DNA from: Lates calcarifer | Taxonomy: Eukaryota; Chordata; Actinopteri; Centropomidae | NCBI RefSeq assembly: GCF_001640805.2 | Contig: NC_066847.1 | Coordinates: 23,923,504-23,987,503, forward strand | Direction of reading: 5' to 3' | DNA: 64,000 nucleotides | Part shown: positions 62,501 to 64,000 of the stretch, piece by piece | Position numbering within the stretch: position 1 is the first letter of the stretch | How the letters are laid out: every line of letters begins with the position of its first letter | Position numbers and translations under genes: made by a program | The notes under the pieces: model-generated | The model's input: only the letters and a program-made list of their open reading frames with translations | Told to the model about the DNA's origin: nothing | Database searches by the model: none

Positions 62501-64000
62501 GAATAGTTGACATTTTGAGAAATTCGCTTATTTGCCCTCTGGGGGAGAGTAACATGAGAAGATCAATACCACTCTCCTATCGATTTATTAAAATTTAAAA
62601 TATATTCATGTTTCCAGTCTTGTTGCTTAGCTAAGCTTACTGCCTCGCGGCTGTAGCTTCATATTTAACAGGTAGACATGAGCATGCTATCGATATAACT
62701 CTTCGCCACAAAGCGAATGAGCGTAAGTGGAACATTTCCTTTAATAAATGGTTTATTAATGTATTAATCAAACTTAAAACGCTGTATACACAGGTCAAGA
62801 CTTGACTATGATATAGATGTAATCTTGTATCTTAGTGTTTAATGAAGCACTTACAGAATTACTAAATATTTTATGTTTTATGGAAAGTTTCTTATATTTT
62901 ACAATTTACATTTTTTTATCTGTTACATGAGTTACATTTGCTGTAGCTCTACTGTTATAGTTGACAAATATCAACAAACACTTTAAAAGTGTCCACATTG
63001 CAGCTACATGATAGTGTGTTATAAAGGGGGTGGAAGGTTTTAAAATAATTTTAAAAAACTTCCTATAAAGTCATTCAAGTTTTTTTTCTTAAACCAAGTG
63101 AAAAAATGGTTTCCTATGAAAAAGCCAATGAAAATCAACTTTTACTTCAACCTCTAAACCAAGTTTAATTTAAAAAATTCTCTTTATTGTTTAAAGATAT
63201 GTGCATTTTAAAAAGAACCTATAAACAAGTTTAATACATTTGCACTGGAAGATTTTATCACTTGTTACATGGAGTCAATAAGATGGATATTTTTTGCAGC
63301 GTGTTCCTCAGCCTCATTATGTGTTTTGTGCAGATGTGTAAGCTTACTTCCCTGCTCTGTGTGTGTATGTGTGTGTGTGTGTGTGTGTGACAGTGGCGGG
63401 AGAGGTGTTATTGCCGATGTCTTGGGAGAACACGCATCAGCCAACATCTAAACAACGGCACATCATTAATCATAGGAGGCCTGTCCTCTGCGACCCTGTC
63501 CTGTAATTTGTGGAACCTTTAACAGTGTTAACTGTCCTGTTTTATGAGCTCTCCACTAATACTGAAGTGCAGAGATAAATCACCTCAACACTTAATCCAT
63601 GACTGTATTTTGGAATCGGCTGTGTGCTTTGACCTGCAGAGAGGTGGATGAAGGGGAAATGGGGCAGAAGATGGAGCAGCAGGGTGGCTAGCTGATATAG
63701 AGACTGTCCTGTGTCCCGAGGGTTAGAAGCGGGTTCTTTGCACAAATCAAATTTATGTCCACTGCTGTCAAAGCATCGTTGAGCAAGACAGCAAACCCTT
63801 ATCTGTCTTGACCTTTGGTTTAATGTGTTTTAATGAATTTTAAATATGGAGAAAAAAAGACATTTCCTGTTACACTGTGTGTGATTTGGCAGATGAAGTG
63901 CCTTTAAAACATGAAGTGCTGTACTGTATAAACTAGTGCTGTAGTGTTGTCATAGTGATTTCAAACCTGCTTGTTTGTGTTTTGTTTAGGGCGTTCCTGG
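292..64000 (+). CDS. col14a1: Collagen alpha-1(XIV) chain (undulin), FACIT collagen; internal part, 26 exons, open at both ends
   Basis: Collagen XIV is a secreted homotrimeric FACIT collagen that binds the surface of collagen I fibrils in tendon, skin and muscle connective tissue and limits their lateral growth. The spliced exons are 292-418, 1411-1550, 3873-4005, 4501-4536, 5859-5998, 8478-8610, 9585-9707, 12094-12243, 16634-16750, 20388-20534, 22586-22660, 25756-25895, 28506-28629, 34705-34848, 35178-35342, 35568-35606, 35754-35892, 38229-38371, 39664-39773, 46753-46911, 49145-49222, 50096-50182, 54564-54617, 57284-57379, 58028-58081 and 63990-64000. In residues numbered within the window the order is: half FN3 (1-43), FN3 (43-134), Thr linker (to 146), three FN3 (146-416), Pro/Thr linker (to 441), VWA (441-632), linker (to 645), TSPN (645-854), Cys hinge, then Gly-X-Y repeats from about 875. 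Collagen XIV is preferred over XII and XX because of motifs such as [29 protein letters not shown] and GLSIQG. Start and stop codons lie outside the window. Whether this is the a or b teleost copy is unresolved. Confidence 0.95.
419..1410 (+). other. Intron (992 bp) with an A/G tract
   Basis: The only distinctive content is a poly-A and GAAA-type purine tract at about 1319-1375. It sits just upstream of a normal pyrimidine-rich acceptor (TCTCTCTGTCTCTCAG) for the next exon. I see no gene or recognisable transposon here. Confidence 0.75.
1411..1550 (+). CDS. col14a1: col14a1 exon: first half of an FN3 module
   Basis: The exon is 140 bases, enters in phase 1 and leaves in phase 0 at a GTCAGT donor. 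It starts [19 protein letters not shown] and carries the FN3 core Trp in AVSWDHS, followed by the YRLSW strand. The 140-base 1-0 exon followed by a 133-base 0-1 exon recurs for several FN3 modules of this gene. An in-frame second AG six bases inside the exon (ATCCAG) could give a variant two residues shorter. Confidence 0.92.
1551..3872 (+). other. Intron (2,322 bp)
   Basis: Contains a (GT)n tract at 2089-2107 with GT-rich sequence to about 2157, and a CA-rich stretch at about 2282-2311. A (TG)n run at about 3840-3859 lies directly before the next acceptor. I see no coding sequence or recognisable mobile element in the remaining, mostly AT-rich sequence. Confidence 0.7.
3873..4005 (+). CDS. 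col14a1: col14a1 exon: second half of an FN3 module
   Basis: The exon is 133 bases, phase 0 to 1, with a GTAAGT donor. It reads [21 protein letters not shown], then [15 protein letters not shown], with the diagnostic L-x-P-x-T-E-Y motif of FN3 domains. It pairs with the exon at 1411-1550 to complete one module. The acceptor TTCCCTTCTGTAG is immediately preceded by a (TG)n microsatellite. Confidence 0.93.
4006..4500 (+). other. Intron (495 bp)
   Basis: A short AT-rich intron ending in a good acceptor (GTATTTCCCCAG). I see no repeat or other feature in it. Confidence 0.7.
4501..4536 (+). CDS. col14a1: col14a1 micro-exon: Thr-rich inter-FN3 linker
   Basis: This 36-base exon, phase 1 to 1, encodes [12 protein letters not shown]. 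It lies where human collagen XIV has a Thr/Pro-rich spacer between FN3 modules. Support comes from an AG acceptor, a GTAAGA donor, exact phase agreement with both neighbours and the matching composition. The run of threonines is a plausible site for mucin-type O-glycosylation. As a symmetric exon it could be skipped without a frameshift. The linker is about half the human length as I recall it, so a further small exon could be missed nearby. Confidence 0.8.
4537..5858 (+). other. Intron (1,322 bp)
   Basis: No coding sequence, microsatellite or recognisable transposon seen. A poly-A run lies at about 5419-5430. The intron ends in a GT-rich lead-in to the acceptor GTCGCAG at 5852-5858, which is short in pyrimidines. 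Confidence 0.65.
5859..5998 (+). CDS. col14a1: col14a1 exon: first half of an FN3 module
   Basis: The exon is 140 bases, phase 1 to 0, with a GTGAGT donor. It reads [20 protein letters not shown], then [18 protein letters not shown]. It matches the human region IRNLVVGDETTSSLRVKWD in spacing and key residues. The FN3 core Trp is in ASWEM and the YRVSY strand follows. Confidence 0.93.
5999..8477 (+). other. Intron (2,479 bp) rich in GT/CA microsatellites
   Basis: Contains CA tracts at about 6523-6545 and 7197-7220, and GT tracts at about 7050-7073, 8250-8270 and 8409-8470, the last running almost into the acceptor. A pyrimidine-rich stretch lies at about 6555-6670. A diverged copy of a foldback repeat is annotated separately at 7627-7745. 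No coding sequence seen. Confidence 0.7.
7627..7745. repeat. Diverged copy of a dispersed foldback repeat (arm fragment)
   Basis: On the reverse strand this reads close to the arm seen at 28941-28990: a TCTCCAC..AAGGTCCACTTA block followed by TGATCTGGAGCTTTC. On the + strand it ends TTTCCAAGGTCAAGAATGAAC, like the outer end at 29119-29139. The order of these blocks matches the right arm of the 28895-29141 element. It is too diverged for me to define exact ends or a target-site duplication. Confidence 0.6.
8478..8610 (+). CDS. col14a1: col14a1 exon: second half of an FN3 module
   Basis: The exon is 133 bases, phase 0 to 1, with a GTAAGC donor. It reads [21 protein letters not shown], then [14 protein letters not shown], aligned with human LPDTEYKVTVTPIYTDGEG. 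It completes the module begun at 5859. The acceptor (TCTATGTGTCTAG) is preceded by GT repeats, and the donor is followed by CA-rich sequence at 8629-8652. Confidence 0.93.
8611..9584 (+). other. Intron (974 bp) with a CA-rich start and a homeodomain/POU-motif-rich stretch
   Basis: The first 45 bases are CA-rich. The stretch at about 8765-8990 is packed with TAAT/ATTA cores and an ATTTGCAT octamer and may be regulatory. The remainder is unremarkable AT-rich sequence. Confidence 0.6.
8765..8990. promoter_or_regulatory. Candidate intronic enhancer (TAAT cluster plus POU octamer)
   Basis: About ten TAAT/ATTA homeodomain cores occur in roughly 230 bases, together with a perfect octamer ATTTGCAT at 8813-8820 directly followed by TAAT. 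Low GC with clustered homeodomain and POU sites is typical of vertebrate conserved non-coding elements. This is inference from motif density alone. In AT-rich DNA some clustering is expected by chance. Confidence 0.3.
9585..9707 (+). CDS. col14a1: col14a1 exon: first half of an FN3 module
   Basis: The exon is 123 bases, phase 1 to 1. It reads [20 protein letters not shown], then [18 protein letters not shown], nearly the human [19 protein letters not shown]. This module is split by a phase-1 intron, unlike the preceding modules, which are split in phase 0. The donor GTACAC is weak at positions +4 to +6 and runs straight into CA-rich sequence. Confidence 0.93.
11023..11865 (+). mobile_element. 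hAT-like DNA transposon deletion derivative (843 bp)
   Basis: The left end TAGGGATGTGACGATAT and the reverse complement of the right end, TAGGCATGGGATGATAT, agree at 14 of 17 positions, giving imperfect terminal inverted repeats. Both ends carry GCGATAA motifs nearby (about 11047-11065 and 11795-11807). Inside lie a short open reading frame resembling the start of a BED-finger hAT transposase (11256-11351) and five AACGTT motifs (11383-11592). No convincing 8-bp target duplication is visible (CAGTTGTA against GTATGGAG), so the copy is old or the ends are off by a few bases. The assignment to hAT rests on the BED-like exon. Confidence 0.65.
11256..11351 (+). pseudogene. Remnant first exon of a hAT/ZBED-type transposase
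   Basis: Thirty-two codons run from ATG to an AAG followed by a GTAAAG splice donor. The product begins [15 protein letters not shown] and continues [13 protein letters not shown]. The S-x-V-W-x-Y-x-G-F pattern is the opening of BED zinc fingers in hAT transposases and ZBED proteins. The zinc ligands that would follow are not encoded here, and no later transposase exon lies before the right terminal repeat. The element is therefore non-autonomous. I cannot tell whether this exon is ever spliced into col14a1 transcripts. Confidence 0.5.
12094..12243 (+). CDS. col14a1: col14a1 exon: second half of an FN3 module
   Basis: The exon is 150 bases, phase 1 to 1, with a GTAAGC donor. It reads [19 protein letters not shown], then [19 protein letters not shown], aligned with human VPGPTLETFVGADINTILI and LLSGMDYNVKI. 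The start at 12094 is chosen because it restores V-S-G-P in agreement with the human sequence. A second AG at 12098-12099 would remove two residues in frame. Confidence 0.93.
12244..16633 (+). other. Intron (4,390 bp)
   Basis: Holds a short (CAG)7 run at 12640-12660, GT tracts at about 12958-12990 and 13119-13140, a small CA tract at 14513-14525, GT-rich sequence at 15180-15250, a purine-rich patch at 15415-15460, and a four-unit CAGT repeat at about 15866-15882. Open frames here are short and patternless. No gene or recognisable transposon seen. Confidence 0.65.
16634..16750 (+). CDS. col14a1: col14a1 exon: first half of the last FN3 module before the VWA domain
   Basis: The exon is 117 bases, phase 1 to 1, with a GTAAGT donor. 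It reads [18 protein letters not shown], then [19 protein letters not shown], matching human LFLGVTNLQ and the HATAYRV strand. The Cys in SMCVQW has its partner in the next exon (RQCFYDL). Both cysteines are present in human, suggesting a conserved disulfide within this FN3 domain. Confidence 0.93.
16751..20387 (+). other. Intron (3,637 bp)
   Basis: Contains A-runs at about 16797-16804 and 16986-16999, short GT tracts at 17348-17362 and 19460-19470, and a possible LINE 3'-tail fragment around 17925-17990. A possible tRNA-derived SINE fragment at 20040-20180 is annotated separately. The reverse-strand open frame at 18517-18936 has no recognisable domain and is not annotated. No gene seen. Confidence 0.6.
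20040..20180 (+). repeat. Possible diverged tRNA-derived SINE fragment
   Basis: The phrase GTGCCGTGGAGCAAGGCACTT (about 20131-20151) resembles a block found in many fish dispersed repeats. It is preceded by a B-box-like AGTTTGAATCTTC (about 20070-20082). No A box or tail could be defined. The call rests on phrase recognition and is weak. Confidence 0.3.
20388..20534 (+). CDS. col14a1: col14a1 exon: second half of the last FN3 module
   Basis: The exon is 147 bases, phase 1 to 1, with a GTATGT donor. It reads [20 protein letters not shown], then [20 protein letters not shown] and PSVSI. Human collagen XIV has QESTVSGGTTRHCFYGL and LQEIEGPSVSI at the same place. The exon carries the second cysteine of the probable intradomain disulfide. 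Confidence 0.94.
20993..21014. repeat. (GATA)n microsatellite
   Basis: About five and a half uninterrupted GATA/TAGA units, followed within a dozen bases by a (CA)n microsatellite at about 21026-21051. Confidence 0.9.
21155..21605 (+). repeat. Common teleost dispersed repeat (AAGTAAAAGTA family)
   Basis: I recognise the order of phrases: ACTTAAGTAAAAGTAGTAA, then AAAGTGTTCATTATGCAGA, ACAATGCATTATATTTTATA, ATGTAAAATCTGCACAGTAG, ACAAATGTAGTGAAGTGGAG, AAAATGGAAATACT, and a tail of the form AAGTACAGTATTTGTAAATG. This is a very abundant interspersed repeat of ray-finned fish, especially percomorphs, and is one reason for the taxonomic call. The ends are approximate. It carries no coding sequence. 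Confidence 0.75.
22387..22432. repeat. (GT)n microsatellite, about 23 units
   Basis: A pure GT run followed by GCGCGCGTGC, a typical long intronic dinucleotide repeat. It lies about 150 bases upstream of the exon at 22586. A second run, at about 22538-22572, is closer to that exon. Confidence 0.95.
22586..22660 (+). CDS. col14a1: col14a1 exon: Pro/Thr-rich linker between the FN3 array and the VWA domain
   Basis: The exon is 75 bases, phase 1 to 1, with a GTGAGC donor. It encodes [18 protein letters not shown] and then TIPPAKE. Human collagen XIV has the shorter [17 protein letters not shown] at the same point. The exon is flanked upstream by a GT array (22538-22572) and downstream by CA-rich sequence (22676-22691). 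It is symmetric, so skipping would keep the frame and remove only the spacer. Several Thr residues are likely O-glycosylation sites. Confidence 0.92.
22661..25755 (+). other. Intron (3,095 bp)
   Basis: Begins with a CA-rich patch. The rest includes AT-rich sequence, a purine-rich stretch at about 24300-24540 that keeps all three reverse frames open with low-complexity Ser/Phe/Leu peptides, and a CTCCT pentamer array at about 25077-25112. No coding exon or recognisable transposon seen. Confidence 0.65.
25077..25112. repeat. (CTCCT)n pentanucleotide microsatellite
   Basis: About seven uninterrupted CTCCT units with the pyrimidines on the + strand, followed by CTATAC. Confidence 0.9.
25756..25895 (+). 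CDS. col14a1: col14a1 exon: VWA domain, first strand with MIDAS DGSWS
   Basis: The exon is 140 bases, phase 1 to 0, with a GTCAGT donor. It reads [20 protein letters not shown], then [20 protein letters not shown]. The metal-binding D-x-S-x-S motif is intact (DGSWS, 25794-25808). The leading Cys pairs, by family analogy, with the Cys near the end of the domain in 35178-35342. The residues DGSWSIGD and LYST favour collagen XIV over XII, which I recall as DASWS and IFNT. Confidence 0.95.
25896..28505 (+). other. Intron (2,610 bp)
   Basis: Contains a T-run at about 26752-26769, and a palindromic ACACATATATGTGT near 27745-27765 followed by (CA)n and (TA)n to about 27795. No coding exon or recognisable mobile element seen. 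The acceptor CTCTCTTCAG precedes the next exon. Confidence 0.65.
28506..28629 (+). CDS. col14a1: col14a1 exon: VWA domain, MIDAS Thr loop
   Basis: The exon is 124 bases, phase 0 to 1, with a GTCAGA donor. It reads [20 protein letters not shown], then [20 protein letters not shown] and T. The YKGGNTKTG loop supplies the MIDAS threonine (ACC at 28620-28622). Human has MVQFTDDPRTEFKL and [11 protein letters not shown]. Confidence 0.94.
28630..34704 (+). other. Intron (6,075 bp)
   Basis: Holds the foldback repeat at 28737-29141 (annotated separately), strongly pyrimidine-rich regions at about 29560-29820 and 32150-32390, a T-run at about 30769-30790, and a GC-containing CAGGAGGAGGAGGCGAAG patch at 32550. 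Open frames in the pyrimidine-rich parts are low-complexity artefacts. No gene or hidden FN3/VWA exon seen. Confidence 0.65.
28737..29141. repeat. Foldback (inverted-repeat) element with an extra diverged arm
   Basis: The region 28895-29141 is a long imperfect palindrome. Its left arm runs GTTCATTCTTGACCCTTGGA...CTCACCACAAGCTCC...GTAGCTGATCTGGAGC. Its right arm is the reverse, ...GAGCAGCTACTAAGGGACC...TTGTGGTGAG...TTCCAAGGTCAAAAATGAAC. Arms are about 80-90 bases around a loop of roughly 80 bases. A further copy of the arm (TCTCCTCACAGGGTCC...TAGCTGTTCTGGAG) sits at 28737-28775. The same arm phrases occur at 7627-7745 and 57020-57250, so this is a dispersed MITE-like family. No coding capacity. 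Confidence 0.7.
34705..34848 (+). CDS. col14a1: col14a1 exon: VWA domain, MIDAS TDG strand
   Basis: The exon is 144 bases, phase 1 to 1. It reads [20 protein letters not shown], then [20 protein letters not shown] and VSKEMQMEG. The MIDAS aspartate is in TDGRSQDD (GAT at 34794-34796). The 3' end at 34848 is fixed by the frame and by homology (MEG|Y), which forces a poor donor, GTGGAT. Retention of the following intron would add 27 residues and stop at 34929-34931. Confidence 0.93.
34849..35177 (+). other. Short intron (329 bp) with a weak donor
   Basis: The donor is GTGGAT and the acceptor is CCATTCTCAG. No repeat seen. The first dozen intronic bases (GGATATCTCATA) imitate the start of the next exon (GGCTATATCATC), matching at 9 of 12 positions. 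Confidence 0.75.
35178..35342 (+). CDS. col14a1: col14a1 exon: VWA domain, C-terminal part
   Basis: The exon is 165 bases, phase 1 to 1, with a GTGAGT donor. It reads [20 protein letters not shown], then [20 protein letters not shown] and [14 protein letters not shown]. It matches human YSIFAIGVADADYSELVSIG and HVFFVDDFDAFKKI. The closing Cys of ITFVCE is the partner of the Cys that opens the domain in exon 25756-25895. Confidence 0.95.
35568..35606 (+). CDS. col14a1: col14a1 micro-exon: VWA-TSPN linker
   Basis: The exon is 39 bases, phase 1 to 1, with acceptor TCTTTCAG and donor GTAAGA. It encodes [13 protein letters not shown], at the place of human TCPVVHKDGIDLA. The Cys-Pro is conserved. 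The exon is symmetric and small, so skipping would stay in frame but would lose a conserved cysteine. The flanking introns are only 225 and 147 bases, the most compact part of the gene here. Confidence 0.9.
35754..35892 (+). CDS. col14a1: col14a1 exon: TSPN/laminin-G-like domain, start
   Basis: The exon is 139 bases, phase 1 to 2, with a GTGAGT donor. It reads [20 protein letters not shown], then [20 protein letters not shown] and MVSQPTK. The FPCYRLH motif, with its Cys, is typical of collagen XIV; collagen XII has SYSAYRI here as I recall it. It opens the thrombospondin N-terminal-like domain of FACIT collagens. Confidence 0.95.
35893..38228 (+). other. Intron (2,336 bp)
   Basis: AT-rich, with a T-run at about 36069-36079 and a (GT)n tract at 38171-38194 some 34 bases before the acceptor GTGTGTACCAG. 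No coding exon or identifiable transposon seen. Confidence 0.65.
38229..38371 (+). CDS. col14a1: col14a1 exon: TSPN domain
   Basis: The exon is 143 bases, phase 2 to 1, with a GTGAGT donor. After the shared Lys codon it reads [20 protein letters not shown], then [20 protein letters not shown] and LVGLILD. This is among the best conserved stretches against human collagen XIV. The acceptor GTGTACCAG has few pyrimidines and follows GT repeats. Confidence 0.96.
38372..39663 (+). other. Intron (1,292 bp)
   Basis: T-rich runs lie at about 38405-38432 and 39220-39236. No coding exon, microsatellite or recognisable repeat family seen. Confidence 0.65.
39664..39773 (+). CDS. col14a1: col14a1 exon: TSPN domain
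   Basis: The exon is 110 bases, phase 1 to 0, with a GTTAGT donor. It reads [20 protein letters not shown], then [17 protein letters not shown]. Human has GGKTLTYFNYDQSGDFQTVT and EIRKIFYGSFHK. Confidence 0.95.
43125..43158 (-). other. Antisense G-quadruplex-forming tract
   Basis: The + strand carries five runs of four to six cytosines separated by one or two bases (C5-A-C6-AA-C4-A-C6-TT-C6). The template strand of col14a1 therefore has five G-runs of four or more with 1-2 base loops, a textbook strong G-quadruplex sequence, with i-motif potential on the other strand. Confidence 0.8.
43434..43478. repeat. (CA)n microsatellite
   Basis: About 22 CA units with one interruption (CATACA) near 43459-43462. 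Confidence 0.95.
45051..45722 (+). mobile_element. Teleost MITE (TGTACTTCTATCTTTGTGAG family), interrupted by a second element
   Basis: The left end, TGTACTTCTATCTTTGTGAG followed by GAC, is mirrored by the right end, GATCCTCACAAAGCACAAGTG followed by TACA. The internal phrases CTAGCCCCTTACCCTAACC, CATAACTAAATGCCTAACC and CTCAAACAGC are ones I recognise from a widespread fish repeat. The element is split at 45193/45656 by another repeat. Without the insert it would be about 210 bases. It has no coding sequence, and its CCCTAACC phrases are not a telomere. Confidence 0.6.
45194..45655. mobile_element. Short DNA-transposon-like element inserted in the MITE
   Basis: The left end GTGCTCTGCCTCAA and the reverse complement of the right end, GTGCTGTCTCAAA, form imperfect inverted repeats. 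Subterminal phrases include ACTTGCTATTTTGAGTGTAC. Removing 45194-45655 rejoins a phrase (ACCA + AAGTCTTGACTCTC) close to the form I recall for the outer repeat, which supports these borders. A clear target duplication is not visible. It codes for nothing recognisable. Confidence 0.5.
46753..46911 (+). CDS. col14a1: col14a1 exon: TSPN domain
   Basis: The exon is 159 bases, phase 0 to 0, with a GTCAGT donor. It reads [20 protein letters not shown], then [20 protein letters not shown] and [13 protein letters not shown]. The NIT triplet is an N-glycosylation sequon that I recall also in human collagens XIV and XII. VLDC matches human VIDC, a structural Cys of the domain. Confidence 0.94.
46912..49144 (+). 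other. Intron (2,233 bp) ending in (GT)35
   Basis: Contains an A-run at about 47286-47300 and, around 47195-47235, a phrase (TTTATTTATAGCAAG...AAAGTGTTTTACAG) that resembles a common fish repeat fragment. The last 76 bases are a pure GT array plus TTACAG. No coding exon seen. Confidence 0.65.
49069..49138. repeat. (GT)35 microsatellite abutting a splice acceptor
   Basis: Thirty-five uninterrupted GT units ending six bases before the intron end (TTACAG). The acceptor has no other polypyrimidine tract. The repeat length is likely polymorphic. Confidence 0.97.
49145..49222 (+). CDS. col14a1: col14a1 exon: end of TSPN domain, Cys-rich
   Basis: The exon is 78 bases, phase 0 to 0, with a GTAAGG donor. 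It reads [20 protein letters not shown], then CELPAL. Human has [20 protein letters not shown] and CELPGL. The three cysteines belong to the TSPN C-terminus and adjoining hinge. It is symmetric, so skipping would stay in frame but delete these cysteines. Two further in-frame AGs (starts at 49151 and 49157) could trim FQ or FQLQ. Confidence 0.95.
49223..50095 (+). other. Intron (873 bp)
   Basis: CA/CT-rich at the start (about 49232-49284). An AT-rich stretch with an ATGCAAAT octamer and TAAT cores spans about 49335-49570. A TATG tetramer run lies at about 49970-49986. GT repeats (about 50053-50082) precede the acceptor GTGTCCTCAG. Confidence 0.6.
50096..50182 (+). CDS. col14a1: col14a1 exon: Cys hinge and start of the first triple helix
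   Basis: The exon is 87 bases, phase 0 to 0, with a GTAAGA donor. It reads [20 protein letters not shown], then GPPGPSGPP. Human has DDESCPDLPHSCSCSE followed by Gly-X-Y. The three cysteines by family analogy help to link chains at the non-collagenous/helical border. Gly-X-Y repeats begin at the last three triplets and continue in register in the next exon. Confidence 0.93.
50183..54563 (+). other. Intron (4,381 bp)
   Basis: Pyrimidine-rich stretches lie at about 51100-51240, 51670-51730 and 51770-51900. A possible LINE 3'-tail fragment (CACTTTATTGTCCCTTAAGGG) lies at about 50630-50720. The reverse open frame at 53180-53590 has no recognisable domain. No collagen exon is hidden here that I can see: the helix register continues directly from 50182 to 54564. 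Confidence 0.65.
50605..50720. repeat. Possible LINE 3'-tail fragment
   Basis: The phrase ACACTTTATTGTCCCTTAAG, followed by GGCAGTTGGAGGCAAG and then CATAAAAAGACATAAACAG, resembles tails of fish non-LTR elements. A weakly similar phrase (TTTATCTGTCCTCAGAGGGC) lies at about 17933-17952. Family and borders are uncertain. Confidence 0.3.
54564..54617 (+). CDS. col14a1: col14a1 exon: collagen triple helix, contains RGD
   Basis: The exon is 54 bases, phase 0 to 0, the classic fibrillar-type collagen exon size, with a GTTAGT donor. It encodes [18 protein letters not shown], six complete Gly-X-Y triplets. Human has GGPGLRGPKGQQGEPG here as I recall it. The Arg-Gly-Asp at 54588-54596 is therefore a difference from human. 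Confidence 0.93.
54618..57283 (+). other. Intron (2,666 bp)
   Basis: Contains a poly-C patch at about 56282-56292 and a diverged copy of the foldback repeat at 57020-57250. No coding exon or other recognisable element seen in the rest. Confidence 0.65.
57020..57250. repeat. Diverged copy of the dispersed foldback repeat
   Basis: The arm phrase AAATCTTCTCACACAAAGGTCC followed by ATTTAGTAACTGTTCTG (57056-57095) matches the arms at 28737 and 28941. Downstream AAGCTGTTTAAATTTCTATTT matches the segment around 28831-28850. The end GGCCAAGAGTGAACG corresponds to the outer GGTCAAAAATGAAC. It ends about 35 bases before the next exon. Confidence 0.55.
57284..57379 (+). CDS. col14a1: col14a1 exon: collagen triple helix with a conserved interruption
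   Basis: The exon is 96 bases, phase 0 to 0, with a GTAAGA donor. It reads [20 protein letters not shown], then [12 protein letters not shown]. The Gly-X-Y repeat is broken once, at GLSIQ, where five residues separate glycines. Human collagen XIV has the same GPSGLSIQG break as I recall it, so it is a conserved imperfection and not a sequencing error. Confidence 0.94.
57380..58027 (+). other. Intron (648 bp)
   Basis: Ordinary AT-rich intron ending in TTGTTTTACAG. I see no repeat or other feature. Confidence 0.7.
58028..58081 (+). CDS. col14a1: col14a1 exon: collagen triple helix
   Basis: The exon is 54 bases, phase 0 to 0, with a GTGAGA donor. It encodes [18 protein letters not shown], six perfect Gly-X-Y triplets. 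The GEKGE segment aligns with human GEKGEKGDTG. Charged X-Y positions of this type stabilise the helix. Confidence 0.93.
60251..60300. repeat. Perfect 25-bp tandem duplication
   Basis: A 25-base unit (starting AGCACTATCTGCGCCCTCAG) occurs twice head to tail at 60251-60275 and 60276-60300 with no mismatch. It lies deep in an intron, and no function is suggested. Confidence 0.95.
62496..62727. repeat. Teleost dispersed repeat in foldback arrangement
   Basis: The left part (AAAGGAATAGTTGACATTTT, then CGCTTATTTGCCCTCTGG and GATCAATACCACTCTC) is the start of an abundant fish repeat I recognise. The right part is the same family reversed: its reverse complement reads TCATTCGCTTTGTGGCGAAG, then TATCGATAGCATGCTCATGT, AAATATGAAGCTACAGCC and AGACTGGAAACATG. 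The two arms face each other. Confidence 0.65.
63990..64000 (+). CDS. col14a1: col14a1 exon: collagen triple helix, cut by the window end
   Basis: Eleven bases of the next collagen exon, in phase 0 after TTTTGTTTAG. They read Gly-Val-Pro-Gly and continue beyond the window, keeping the Gly-X-Y register after the exon at 58028-58081. Confidence 0.8.

Larger units (their letters stand above)
58082..63989 (+). other. Intron (5,908 bp)
   Basis: Contains a CA array at 59542-59576, a perfect 25-bp tandem duplication at 60251-60300, a (CT)n run at about 61832-61850, GT tracts at about 61668-61690, 62076-62110 and 63358-63388, A/G-rich sequence at 58705-58735, and a foldback repeat at 62496-62727. 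No coding exon seen. The helix register passes cleanly from 58081 to 63990. Confidence 0.65.

Noticed and set aside
292..64000. Identity as collagen XII (COL12A1) or XX (COL20A1)
   Set aside because: Domain order is similar, but residues such as [35 protein letters not shown] and the short FN3-VWA Pro/Thr linker follow collagen XIV as I recall it, not XII. Collagen XX lacks the VWA placed directly before TSPN, as I understand it.
1..64000. CRISPR arrays, operons, ribosome binding sites, phage or other prokaryotic systems
   Set aside because: The sequence is vertebrate intron-exon DNA. No direct-repeat/spacer array or prokaryotic gene organisation is present.

Overview
The window is vertebrate genomic DNA, almost certainly from a teleost and probably a percomorph. 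It is AT-rich and intron-dominated, with many (GT)n/(CA)n microsatellites and several dispersed repeats whose layout I recognise from teleost genomes. I see one protein-coding gene. It lies on the + strand, enters from the left, spans the whole window and leaves on the right: an ortholog of collagen XIV alpha 1 (COL14A1, undulin), a FACIT collagen. Teleosts may carry a and b copies, and I cannot tell which this is.

I traced 26 coding exons, the last cut by the window edge, totalling 2,864 coding bases or about 954 residues. Every junction is GT-AG and all phases agree from exon to exon. In order they encode: the second half of one fibronectin type III (FN3) module (292-418); an FN3 module (1411-1550 + 3873-4005); a 12-residue Thr-rich linker (4501-4536); three more FN3 modules (5859-5998 + 8478-8610, 9585-9707 + 12094-12243, 16634-16750 + 20388-20534); a 25-residue Pro/Thr linker (22586-22660); a von Willebrand factor A (VWA) domain with a complete MIDAS over four exons (25756-25895, 28506-28629, 34705-34848, 35178-35342); a short linker (35568-35606); a TSPN/laminin-G-like domain (35754-35892, 38229-38371, 39664-39773, 46753-46911, 49145-49222); a Cys-rich hinge leading into the triple helix (50096-50182); and the first collagenous exons (54564-54617, 57284-57379, 58028-58081, 63990-64000+). 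This is the known order of the C-terminal half of the large non-collagenous region of collagen XIV, followed by its first triple helix. The N-terminal FN3/VWA part lies upstream, and the rest of the collagen domains and the C-terminus lie downstream.

Everything else is intron. The notable content is: a hAT-type DNA-transposon derivative that keeps what looks like the first BED-finger exon of its transposase (11023-11865); one transposon inserted inside another (45051-45722); a foldback repeat with relatives in three introns (7627-7745, 28737-29141, 57020-57250); a second foldback arrangement (62496-62727); a widespread teleost repeat (21155-21605); a strong antisense G-quadruplex tract (43125-43158); and two candidate conserved regulatory stretches.

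The most interesting pattern is that seven splice acceptors of this gene sit just downstream of GT-rich tracts, including a pure (GT)35 that almost touches the acceptor at 49144. At three of these exons the donor is followed by CA-rich sequence, so the intervening exon could be looped out in the RNA. I found no second gene, RNA gene, CRISPR array or promoter that I can support. I see no undescribed multi-gene system here.
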